Below, in pieces: positions 36,692-48,621 of a stretch of DNA of 64,000 nucleotides (position 1 is the first letter of the stretch; every line of letters begins with the position of its first letter). Source of the stretch: Azadirachta indica (lineage: Eukaryota > Streptophyta > Magnoliopsida > Sapindales > Meliaceae). The DNA lies in NCBI GenBank assembly GCA_022749755.1, contig CM040452.1, positions 7,086,350 to 7,150,349 on the forward strand, in the 5' to 3' direction. Both the position numbers and the translations under genes were made by a program. The notes under the pieces are model-generated. The model searched no databases and was not told where the DNA came from. It saw only the letters and a list, made by a program, of their open reading frames with translations.

Positions 36692-38383
36692 AATGTCAAA
36701 AAAAAAAACCAAAACAACGCAACAAAACCCACTTCTCTCACAATCAAAGCATCACCAAAACTCAAACTTATCACACTTTTTTTTTTCCTGAGTATGAAAT
36801 CAAAGAAAACACTTTTATCGAAACAGAACTGCTCAGTTTGCTCTGTTTTCTGTAAAATATGTATGGGCTTGCTGGTGGAGAAAGAAACTATCGTTTGTGG
36901 AGCAAGCGTTGATGAGAAAGTGAGAGACAGAAAAGGAGAGAGGAGTAGAGGAGGGAAAGGGCAGTGATCCTTCGTGGCAATAATCGGTGAGTGGAGATAA
37001 TGGGCCCACTGAGAAACAGATGATTTGTAATTTTAATTTAAAAAAAAAATTGTTTTTTGATACCATTTTGTGGAGCTTTCTGCTTCCATTGTTTTTTATT
37101 TATTTGTAGTGCGCATGAAAGAAAGCATTTCAATCTCTACCAATCTTTTTCTTTCACCATCTTTTTCTTCCTTCTTTTAATCTTTTTTTCTCTTTTCCCT
37201 GTTCACACACCAAAAACAGAGTTATTTAATTCACTTAACAACACTGCCAAATAGCATAAAAATAAACACGAGTGCTATCTTATTTGCAACCACTTTACCT
37301 ACCATTTTATTTACTCCTTACTATTACTATTTGTTAGTTTTTATCGCATTACATAATTAAGTATTTAACATTTTGAGTCAATATTGTAGTGGAGAACTTA
37401 TTGTCCCACAAGCAAAAATAATCAACATAATTCTGAAAACTTAGGTCATTGCTCTAATCTTGATATGATTATTTTGAGAAATTGGATTGGAATTTTGATT
37501 CTTCCATGGACAAAAAATAGTCAATCCAATTGATGGTTTTTGAATACTCTAGAAAGGTGACATTTTTTAGTTTCTTCCCACGTTTACCGTGTTGAAGTTT
37601 CAAAATTTTTCATTTTTGTAAGTCATGGTATTATTGTCTTATCGTTTTAATATGTATCATTTTAGGTATATATTAAATAGGATAGATAAATACTACTTTG
37701 ATAAAATGGAGATCGAAGGATTAACCAAAAAAGAAAATATTGGAACATAAAAAATTAATGCTATTAATTTATCACTTTAAATGTTGGATTTAAATTAAAC
37801 TCAAATGATTAGATATAAAGAGTACAGACATTCAAAATTAACTCATTTATATGTACCATGCATATGTTTGTAACTTGTAAGAACGAAAACAAATGAAGAA
37901 GAAGAGTTTGGTAATAAAAAGTTTTGATGGCCTACCAGACATCATGCGCGCGCAAGAACATGCCAACTTAGAGAAGTGCTTATTGTCGGCGTCATGATGG
38001 TGTTATACATAGTAATGTCATTTCAATGGCTAATTTTAAGTATCTTGTTAATTAATTAATTACTCCATCTTCATCTTCATTAGTCAACATAGCAAAACAT
38101 TGGACTAGCTGTTCTACTACTTCTGTTCTTTTCATTATTTGATGTCGGAGAAGATAAAGCTAGAAGCACAAAGACATTTTTGTCCATTTCCTTCCACTAA
38201 CCATTAACCCAAAAATTAAGAAGCTTGTTCAAAGGAGTAGAAAGACAAAAAAACAAAACATCACACGTGCATGTATGTTATTGCAAGAAGTAAATTAAAC
38301 ATATATTTTCGGTTGCCAAGAAGTAAAGTGTTGGTCTTGTTGTGTGGCTTTTTCTCGAATGTTGTTGGTTAAATTCAAGCCTA

Positions 38384-38424
<41 letters not shown>

Positions 38425-39595
38425 TCATATGAAAAGAAATTGATATATCTATCTCATTTATTCAATCTAAAGCAAAAGCCATTAAGGGAAAAATCACTTC
38501 TCCCTCAAATTTTACGCTAATTATTAACTATTTTTTCATTATTATAATTAATTCTTATAATTTTTAAATATTTCAAAACCATATGTTATCACCTTTATTA
38601 ACAAACAACATATATGAAAACAAGACGATGATACAGCAGTATCTTATTTTTGTAATATTTTAAATCAGTAATGTACATTTATCATGAGGTGTTGTCCGAG
38701 GTTATATTTTGTACACAAGGGCGACTTAATTTTGATGTTCTATAGATATGTCTGGGGAATTATCGATTTTCTAATTTTAATCTTAACTATACAATTAATT
38801 AAAGAAAGTTAAAAAGATACATATACTTTGTTAATTTGAAGGCTTGACTAACTTCTCAAACAAATTAAAAAGATTACAAGTTATTGACCTCTTTAATTTG
38901 GCTTTTCTACAAAACTTAGATTAAAAATATGATCATCTATATCTTCAGCTACCCTACCGACGCACACTTCGAAGAAGATTCAAATTAACAGTACGTAGAA
39001 AAAGAAAAGGCGACAAAAGGGTCAAGATCTGAGTTGATTTTTCAATGAATATCCACCCATGTATTAAACTAGATAGATTAATTATTAAACTCTTTATTAA
39101 GTTCCTAATTATATAAGCCGGCAGGTGCCAGGTAATAAAATTAATTAAGTAATAATAATAATGTATGCGTGTGACTTAATTAATTAATTAATTAATATTA
39201 AAAAAGTTTTAATTTCCAAGATTCCGAGTAGGAAAGAAAATCCGACTCTTTTCCCTTTCTTTCTTTCTTTGTCAATAGAAACCATAGCTAGGATTAATAA
39301 TTGTTTAATTTGAAAATGATGGATTAATTAATTAACTGTTGTTGATTTACTTTGTAAGACATCTATACATAAAATTGGAAATGCTAAGGAAAGTTCAACT
39401 CAGTTATGTCCCACCTTAATTGCAAAAATTAATAATAAGCTCAAGAAGCTATATATAATATATATAGAGCTTTGATATATATATATATATATATATATGT
39501 CTTCCCTTGCTTTAATTTGGAAGCACTTTTAAAAGTAATATTATACTGTCTGATTTATAATGTTTTTGTAAAGTTCTGGACACACACACATATGC

Positions 39596-39598
<3 letters not shown>

Positions 39599-39678
<80 letters not shown>
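39599..39678. repeat. (ATA)n microsatellite, about 26 units
   Basis: An almost perfect trinucleotide run of about 80 bases, the longest in the window and probably highly variable. Confidence 0.95.
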
Positions 39679-39780
39679 TTGGAACAATGTATATATGGAT
39701 GAAAGAGTCAGATTGCTAGCTAATAATAATATTGGAACAATGTATATATGGATGAAAGAGTCAGATTGCTAGCTAGCTAG
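39678..39780. repeat. 53-bp tandem duplication
   Basis: ATTGGAACAATGTATATATG begins at 39678 and again at 39731; the unit runs through GATTGCTAGCTAATAATAAT. The two copies are essentially identical, so the event looks recent. It begins where the ATA array ends and each unit carries a few ATA repeats. Confidence 0.92.
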
Positions 39781-41035
39781 CAACTGTAGCATATGAATAA
39801 CTGGATGGCAATATACATATGTATATGTATGATTAGTCATAATCATAAAGGGATTAATTAATTTTAATGAGTAACACATTAAAATTAAAATCTTACAGTT
39901 ATATTGATATAAAGCACTTTCTTTCACTTGCGCGTATATAATTAATGATAACACATATATATACTTAATTTAAGCATTCCATATGTAATCACAATCATTC
40001 GTGGTTGTGGAGATATATAATTGAAGAGTAATGTACAAGAATTAATCAGTCTTACCTTAATCATACCTATATATATATATATTCATAATAAATGATAATT
40101 TTACTAGCTAATCATAATCCAATACATGATCGATCCTAATTACGCCGTAGCAAAATCTCACTATCTATAATCAAATACTAATTATATGTATCCTACCCCA
40201 GATGATGACTGATTAACAAGTACAATACATATTAAGAACTTTTTCTTTTAATTACCAATACAACTGGTAAATGTATCATATCATGATTTCACAATTAATT
40301 ACATACACATGCAGAATGAGTATGTATAATCATCTCATATATAATTAATTAATCTAGTTTTTTATATATATATATATATATATATGTTAATAATCAATTA
40401 ACAAAACTTAATCTTGCCCTCGATGATTTCAACAATATGTGTTCCACATAATAAGCAAATTAAGATTGCAACTTAAAGCATTTTTTATTTTAAAAAAAAA
40501 AAGAAATGCTTGCAAATACTAATAATAATCATACTCTAAAAAGATCTGTAATTAATTGTAAACGTACTGCAACCGCAGTAATTATCAACAAGAGAATTAT
40601 ATATAAATATATGTACACACACTAAAGCATACTTAATTTATATATACTGATACAATGAATAATTAAAGCAACTTCAGAAGATCAATTATGATTTGATCGA
40701 AGAGATAGAGCTTCATTTAATACTAATTAAAGCTAAATTGTGTTCGATAATTAATTATTATCGATCGATCGAATAGTAGATGGGGCCGGCCAAAGGTTAT
40801 ATATATAATATCTTTGGTATATTTTTCTTCATGAATTAATTCCATGCATGCATGCATGCAACTGATCAAAAGGAATGCATATGAATTAATTAATAAGCTG
40901 CTAATTATATCAAACATGCATTAATTATTAGAAAGAACAAAATAAAACTTCAATTAATACCCACATTGGCCTGAATTAATTAATGACTTCCAATAAACTA
41001 CCATTTACAGTCGTCTTCTTATTAGCCAAATATAT

Positions 41036-41068
41036 ATACATATATATATATAGGCATATATAATGTAT

Positions 41069-41099
<31 letters not shown>

Positions 41100-41335
41100 T
41101 TATCCTTTTCTTTTATTATTTTTATAGCTAACCCTTGATAAATATCCCTTTTGAACTTCTTGAGAGAGACGAGATTCATGGTCAATATTATAAGAATCTG
41201 CAAAATGATCGATTTTTATATATTTTATATCTGATCGATCTTGGACAAGCTGGCTTGTTGATTGTTTGACGCAAAACGCATCAAGCTCCACACACACACA
41301 CACACACACATACATATATAGGCATATATATAATG

Positions 41336-41382
<47 letters not shown>

Positions 41383-41584
41383 ATACTTTTTTTTATCCTT
41401 TTCTTTTATTATTTTTATAGCTAACCCTTGATAAATATCCCTTTTGAACTTCTTGAGAGAGACAAGAGTCATGGTCAATATTATAAGAATATGCAAAATG
41501 ATCGATTTTTATATATTGTGTATTTGATCGATCTTGGACAAGCTGACTTGTTGATTGGTTGATGAAAAACACATCAAGCTCCAC
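41036..41584. repeat. Tandem duplication, unit about 270-290 bp
   Basis: Two units, about 41036-41291 and 41316-41584, share GGCATATATA, a (CT)n tract of different length (about 13 and 21 units), GCTAACCCTTGATAAATATC, ATGATCGATTTTTATATATT and end CATCAAGCTCCAC. They differ at scattered bases, so the duplication is older than the 53-bp one. Confidence 0.88.
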
Positions 41585-42775
41585 ATATATATGTTCTTCA
41601 AAAAAAAAAATGGAAGAATAATATGTGTGTGTGTGAATTATTATAAGAAAAAGGTAAATCTTTTATACTTTTAGATGGCAACAAATTCACGAATGACATA
41701 TCTACATTTCATTTGAAAGACATTATGCATTTTGGAATTGGAAATCCTTTTATATCCTTCTGAATCTTGTAGTTACACACACACACGGAAAGTAGGTTGT
41801 GTTTTCAACCATATAACTACTGTTTAAATACCTTGCGTACTTAAAATTCCTGCTTATCAAAGCAACAAGAAGATGCTTTACTTCTCCACATTATGACCAA
41901 TGCATTAAGATGACATGCAATTATGGATTGCTATGTATATGCAAGACAGTGATCAAATATGCCTGCCTATTCAACAATGTAAAATTCTTGGTGTTTCATT
42001 TATATAATAAAAGTAGGTTTAATGATGTGAGGTAATTTTTATATTGAAAGGTAAAACGTGTTTCGTATAATCTAAGTTCTTTGATTATAAACTTGTGATT
42101 ACGCAAAGCAATAGATCAATTCACGCAATATTGTGTTAGCGAAATTTTAGCTTGTTTAATGATTAATTTGATAAAAAACACATATTACTTTTTTTTTTTT
42201 CCATGGTAGAGCAAATATATATTTCTTTGTAGATATAGCTACTTCTACTAGCTACTCAAGTAGTCCCTGTATATGTAGATTGTTATTAAGATAGTGTATG
42301 ATTCTCATATTGATGCATGTTCACAATTAAAAAGATTTTTCCTCTTAGCTATACAGAATATTGATGCTTCATGGTATGTGTTTTGATTCATTTTTGGAGT
42401 TAAGAATTTGGTACAGAATCAAACATATGAAAAGATAAATGAAACTAGTGATGAAACATCATGTAACTACTATATACAGAGAAGAAGTATTTATAACTAT
42501 ATAATTCCTGTATACACAGCTAAAAAATATATATTCTCCAGCTTCTAAGTTCAAATCTTAAGTAATTAGATGCTAATAATGGTTAATTTGATGTTATCTT
42601 ACTGATGATCAACTTATATAATCAGTTTGTTCACAAGAAAAAAGAAAAGTAGCTAGCAGAAAAGATTTTTATTCGAAAGAATGATGAGGTATCACATGCA
42701 TTTCTCTTTATTGTATTCATGGTGTATGATGAAGCTTAATGAATTAGGTAGTCTTAGGCTTAGTCTTAGGCTTAC

Positions 42776-42786
42776 CTATAAAATAT
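42776..42786 (+). promoter_or_regulatory. TATA box of the subtilase gene
   Basis: CTATAAAATAT lies about 135 bp upstream of the subtilase ATG, which would put transcription start near 42810. A doubled TCTTAGGCTTAG motif lies directly upstream at about 42752-42775. Confidence 0.5.
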
Positions 42787-42916
42787 ATGTACTTATATAC
42801 ACGAACAGAAAAGAAGTACTTAGAATATACTGAGAAAAAGCAGAAGTTGTAGCTGGCTAGCTTCTGGGGGCGCTTAATTCACCTTTGTCAACTAGCTTTG
42901 AAGGTAAATTATCATC

Positions 42917-43495
42917 ATGAAAAAACAGCTCAAGTTATATATGTTAGCTAGTGTTGTTGTTGCTGCAGCCTTACAGCCTTCAATTGCACGCAGCCTTGTA
43001 AGTTATCGGCACATATATTTCTTATCTCTTAATTCACTACTAATTTAATGCCCATATAATATGTATTTATATATACCACCATGTTTTGCTCTTCCATATG
43101 GGAGACAATATGCTTCCTTATCTTCATTGTTTCTGGGGCCTATTCCTCTCACTTTTACTTTCTTTTGTTCACTACTCGACTTCCACTACTTCTCACGTAA
43201 TAACTTTAGTAGTACTACCAATTAATATGCTTCAATTAATATATACCTTTTTTCTGTACTCGTTTCCTTCTTAATTATGATCTTATTTTTTCTCTTTTTC
43301 ATTGTTGGTATTAATTCTCATTGTTTAATTAATTTTGCAGGTTTACATTGTCTATTTAGGAAGCGGCCAACATTCTGATCCAAAACTCACCTCAAAATCT
43401 CATCTTCAACTCCTTTCTAGTGTCTTCCCAAGGTTTATAACATAAATTTTGTCGAATTTGCTAGTCAATTAGCCAACGCCATTTCTAATTCAAAA

Positions 43496-43527
<32 letters not shown>

Positions 43528-45415
43528 TTATATATATCTGTGTATGTGTGTGTGCGTTACTGACACATATTTTTTATACATTTTGAAGTGAAGAAGATGC
43601 TAGGAAATACATGATCTATAGCTACAAGCACAGCTTCTCTGGATTTTCAGCAAAGCTCAATTCAAGCCAAGCAGCATCCTTAGCCAGTAATTTATATAAC
43701 CTAAACTAATTTAATTAATTACCTCTTAATGTACTAATTAATTATTCATAATTATGTAGAGATTCTGATTGTTTAAATCAAGACAAATTAAAATTTGATT
43801 TGCAGAGATGGAAGAAGTGATTTCGGTATCTGAGAGCCGAATACTGAAGTTGCACACCACTAGAAGCTGGGATTTCATGGGACTAACTTTGCACAACGCT
43901 GATGAAGTTTCTCCTTTGCAGCTTGCCTATGGACACGATATAGTTGTTGGGATCTTTGACACAGGTTTAATTTTGTCTTCGCATGCATCCATTTAGAAAT
44001 TTTGCTTTCGTTTTTTGTTTATTGAATTGAGCTTTCGATCGAATTTGATGTTTATTTATCTTTTTGTTGCAAAAAAAGGTGTATGGCCAGAATCCGAAAG
44101 CTTCCAGGATGATTCTTGCCTGGGGCCAATTCCATCATCCTGGAAGGGAACTTGTGTTAAGGGAGAAAATTTTGATCCACAGAAAGCATGCAACCGGAAA
44201 CTAATTGGAGCCCGGTACTACCTCAAAGGCTTCGAAGAAGCTTACGGGCCGCTGAACACAACCGACAACCGGGAGTACCGATCAGCAAGAGATTTCCTCG
44301 GCCACGGAACACACACAGCTTCCACAGCAGCCGGATCCGTAGCCAAAAATGCAAGCTTTTACAGCCTAGGGCAAGGGATTGCTAGAGGAGGAGCGCCTAG
44401 GGCAAGGCTAGCAGTGTACAAAATATGTTGGGGCAAAGACTTTGACGGAAAATGTACTGAGGCTGACATTCTTGCTGCTTTCGATGACGCGTTGTACGAC
44501 GGAGTTGATGTGATCTCGGCTTCTTTCGGGGAATCTCCGCCTCTGCGGCCTTTCTTCGCGTCCAGCGCCGATATTGGATCGTTTCATGCAATGCAAAAGG
44601 GTGTTACTGTGGTGTTTTCTGCAGGAAACGATGGACCTGAGCCTTCTTTAGTGCAAAATGTTGCACCTTGGAGCATTTGTGTTGCTGCTTCCTCCATTGA
44701 TAGGAGGTTTTTGGCAGAGATTGTTGTAAACGGTGACTTCTTTATCATGGTAATAATTTTGTTTCTGTGATTATTTTTATTTAAATTTTATTTTTATTTT
44801 CATTTTTTGGTATGAATTTCGTTGACAAATGACTAACTTTTCGATTCAAATGATCTTTATGAGCTGTAGATGGCCGCCGCCCCATGATCATGTTTTTACT
44901 CAAATTAATAATCAAGTTTGTTGTTTCTCACATGCATAATTTGCACAGGGAGAAAGCTTAATCACCACAGATATTAAGGCAAAATTGGTAGAAGCATCCA
45001 CTTACTTTGTCAATGGGTATCTCGCTCTCTACCCAATGATTTGATTTCTACGCCCTCCTTTCAATTTTCATTATAATATATGATACATGAAATATCAAAT
45101 CTATATATATATATATATATATAAATTATTACGATTATATATTTCAGAATTTGCAAGGTGGAGAACTGGATGGGAAGAAAAGCTACAGGGAGAGTAGTGC
45201 TATGCTTTTCCACCATGGGATCAATCAAAATTGAAGAAGCCGAAGGAGCTGCAAAGATTGCTAATGCATCTGGTTTGATCTTTGCTGAGCCTATGTCTGA
45301 AGTAATTGCTGAAGTTGATATCATCCCAAGTGTTCGCATTGACATTACTCAGGGAACTGAACTTCGCGATTATCTCGTTCAATTCCCAAAGTAAGAATAT
45401 ACAAATATATATATG

Positions 45416-45451
<36 letters not shown>

Positions 45452-46775
45452 ACGTTCAAATTCCCATTTCGTACATTGTGGGATCGTTTTTGATATAGAT
45501 TTTGGTCTGACAATATGAAGGCTTCCCATAGTGCAAATAAAACCAAGTAAAACAAGTATTGGAAAAACACCAGCGCCAACAGTTGCGTACTTCTCCTCAA
45601 GAGGGCCAAGCTCAATTTCCCCGGATATTCTCAAGGTTTGTAAAATTAATTTGTTGCTAAAACATTGGAAACATTCTGGTTTTCTTTTTTACTTCTGTTG
45701 TTCTAAATTGAAGATGATCATTTCTTTCTGTTCAATATATAATATATATATATATATATATTTGTATATCTTATCTTGCAACAGCCAGACATTACAGCTC
45801 CTGGAATTGGAATACTAGCAGCATGGCCTCCCAACACTCCTCCCACTCTGTTGCCATCTGATCGCCGGTCGGTGAACTGGAATTTTCAGTCAGGAACATC
45901 GATGTCATGCCCTCATGTTTCCGGAGTTGTTGCCCTTATCAAATCGGCTCATCCTGATTGGTCTCCGGCCGCCATTAGATCTGCTCTTATGACCACAGGT
46001 AAAATAGTAAGGATGTAAATTTTCAATAAAAAATTTTGTTTTATTTTTTTTTCACCTTTTGTATATTTATACTATCGAAATTATTCTTTTAGAGCTTAAT
46101 TATTTTAATGGAAAACTACATTGATTATTGTTTGGCTTATTTGCTTCCTCCTCGAGATCAGCTTTCATCAAAGACACAACTCATGACAGCATCCTCGCTG
46201 GCGGATCCATGAAAGTTTCTGATCCCTTCGACATCGGAGCCGGCCACATAAACCCTTTAAAAGCAATGGATCCAGGTCTCATCTACGACATAAAGCCAAA
46301 TGATTACATCCCTTTCCTCTGCAATATTAATGGCTACACACGGCCAGAGGAAATAAGCAAAATAATCCTTCCTTCACCAGGAACAAACACAAGTTATTGC
46401 ACACAACAACCACACAAAAGCAATGCCAATATAAATTATCCATCTATTACAGTTGCAAATCTGCAATCTACAATTACAGTCAAAAGAACGGTTAAAAATG
46501 TTGGACGAAAGAAGAATGCAATATACTTTGCTAGCATTGTTGAGCCTGAGGGGGTCGAGGTTGTGGTTTGGCCTAGGATTTTGGTCTTCTCATGGTTTAG
46601 AGAAGAAAATTCCTACTATGTGAGCTTGAAGCCATCGAAGAAATCTGAAGGGAGATATGATTTTGGGGAAATTGTTTGGTGTAATGGATTCCACAATGTT
46701 AGAAGTCCACTGGTTGTGTTTGTGAACAATACCCATTTGGATTATGTAACTGATGATCATTATTCAAGCATTTAG
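42917..46775 (+). CDS. SBT3.18: Subtilisin-like serine protease, SBT3.18-like
   Basis: Ten exons (42917-42997, 43341-43432, 43589-43686, 43806-43964, 44079-44749, 44949-45016, 45148-45390, 45521-45635, 45785-45998, 46162-46775) give 784 aa. A signal peptide (about 1-25) is followed by the I9 propeptide ([10 protein letters not shown] to [15 protein letters not shown]) and the S8 catalytic domain. The active Asp is in GIFDTGVWPES, His in GHGTHTAST, oxyanion Asn in SAGNDGPEP and Ser in [15 protein letters not shown] insert lies between His and Ser ([12 protein letters not shown]) and a fibronectin-III-like C-terminal domain ends the protein. All catalytic residues are present, so it should be an active secreted apoplastic protease. 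Best guess is the SBT3.18 (At4g26330) orthologue. Several introns hold (TA)n tracts. Confidence 0.93.
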
Positions 46776-46870
46776 GTTTAAGTTTTGTTGCATTAATTGT
46801 ATGAATATTTCATCATTTTGTCTGAGTTCGTGCAAATTTATGTTCGTGTAAAACATGTTTATCATGTCTC

Positions 46871-46876
46871 AATAAA
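46871..46876 (+). terminator. Candidate poly(A) signal of the subtilase gene
   Basis: AATAAA occurs 96 bases after the subtilase stop, preceded by TTGTATGAATAT-type far-upstream sequence. Plant signals are loose, so this is a candidate only. Confidence 0.35.
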
Positions 46877-46879
46877 AAT

Positions 46880-48315
46880 TTATCTAGTTTTCCTAATTCA
46901 TAATAATAGTAAGATCGATTATTAGGACATTATATATCTACAAATTCTATTTATACAATATTATTATGTTATTGCACAATATTTTTTATAATTTTTTTTA
47001 GTTCTTCATAAAATGTAGTATACACATAAATAATAATGATATTTTATTGTTATATAAAATTTTTGCGGATAAATTCTAGTTAATTTATATAAGAGTTTGT
47101 GTATGTAGACCACTGTAACTCTTTTCAATTATATTTACATAGTGATAGTATACTAAAATATTCAAACTATTGCCTTAGTTATAATTATTCCAGAATTTAA
47201 AAATAAATCTCTAGTAGAATTAAAACATTATACTAGAGATGATATATCATTTATGCATAAAAAAATCAATATAACAATGCGTATGTGAATTATACTAGAG
47301 AGAGATGCTATATTATATCACCATCGTGTTTTATAATATTTCTTTCATTTTTCTAAATATTTTGAAGAAGTTTGTGTGAATTAAAAATCCAAGTGATTAG
47401 AATTTAGCCCTTGCTAGAATTAGATAATAACATGATGAGTACTAGCTAGGATTAGTAGTCTTATATATGTAATATAAGATAAATAAGTGATTGTGAATCC
47501 TAATGAATAAGATAATGTGATCTCCTTATAATTAATGAAAACTCTTCAATTAAACTTTGAAGGAATTTTACTAGTGAATGAATTTTGACAAAATAAAATC
47601 CGCCGGTAACTTGATATTAACTTTTAACAATTCATATTAATTTCATTTAGAGATTTAGAAAAATAATTATGTAATGATTCAATAACTCCACCAATTTATA
47701 TTCATACATGTAAGAAAATTCAAATAATTATATGACACATGTAGAAATAGTAGTAAGTAGAAAACAAGTTTGATATTGAAAATCATAAATTCTATGTAAG
47801 TAAATTATTATTTTTTTAATTTAAAAATTTTATATCGACTTGACAATTAAATGGACATATAAGATTTTGAATCATATTTATATAGCATGACTTTATGTTA
47901 TACATATACTACTTTAAATTATCGGATGTCTATATATATATATATATGTATATATACTCACACACACGATTGATATGTTCATGATGCATCAATTATAAAT
48001 ATGCAATATTCATTTAGCCAAAAATGGCAAATATACACAAAAGAGGAAGTTATACAAAGTTTTAGTTAGAAAAAATAAATGTCAACATCAATCTTTAAAT
48101 GTCAAAAAAGGCCAAAAAGGCCCGGCCATAATACAAAATTGGCCCAACAAGACCAAAATTACAAAACCCATGTGGATTTGTATTGGAAATTAGGGTTTCC
48201 AAAGACCAACCGCGAGATTCGGAAAACTTTGTCACGCACCGAGGCACCAAAACCAACATCACCCACCAACAAAACAAACACTTTAAAAATATAAAATTAC
48301 TCCAAAAACCATTGA
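46880..48315. other. AT-rich intergenic spacer
   Basis: No gene seen. Contains (TA)n near 47935-47950. The part from about 48.1 kb is less AT-rich and probably belongs to the ECT2-like promoter; open frames there lack similarity to anything I know. Confidence 0.5.
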
Positions 48316-48323
48316 CGAAACGC

Positions 48324-48329
48324 CACGTG
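48324..48329. promoter_or_regulatory. G-box upstream of the YTH gene
   Basis: CACGTG within GCCACGTGGA, 293 bp upstream of the ATG, near a CCAAT at 48340. Bound by bZIP/bHLH factors in general; role here is inferred from position only. Confidence 0.4.
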
Positions 48330-48621
48330 GAAATCACAGCCAATGAAATTGCAGTGATGAGATCATTAAACGACCCGCGGGTGAGATAGAGAAGAAGGAT
48401 TCCGTGGTGCTATTTGAATCACCGCTTTTGGATTGACAAAACCCTCTTCTACTTTCGCTAAACCCAAACCCTTGGCGGCTGTGAGCTTTTGGTGAGAAGA
48501 GTGTACCCATTTACTCCTCTTTTCTAGGGTTTATTAGATCTTCAAAACCCAGTTTAATTTCTTATTATTTTTGGGTTTTACAAGCTAAGATATCGAGGAA
48601 GATCAAGATCTGTTGTTATTC

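Larger units (their letters stand above)
36992..42770. other. Large gene-poor, repeat-rich spacer
   Basis: About 5.8 kb without a recognisable gene. It contains (CT)n(TA)n at about 38383-38423, a TTAATTAA-rich patch near 39180, the (ATA)n and 53-bp tandem near 39.6-39.78 kb, several (AT)n tracts, a TGCATGCATG run near 40850, and the 41 kb tandem duplication. Repetitive frames here encode Ile/Tyr or Arg/Glu runs and are not genes. Confidence 0.6.

Noticed and set aside
39472..39702. Frame with polyisoleucine
   Set aside because: Produced by (AT)n and (ATA)n repeats.
40976..41584. Four similar Arg/Glu-rich minus-strand frames
   Set aside because: They come from the CT tracts of the tandem duplication; similarity between them reflects the DNA repeat and not a gene family.
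43806..43996. Frame starting at an internal Met of the subtilase propeptide
   Set aside because: It is exon 4 of the subtilase gene plus read-through into the intron, not a separate gene.
45221..45634. Minus-strand frames with long Ile/Tyr runs in the subtilase gene
   Set aside because: Antisense of subtilase exons joined through TA-repeat introns.
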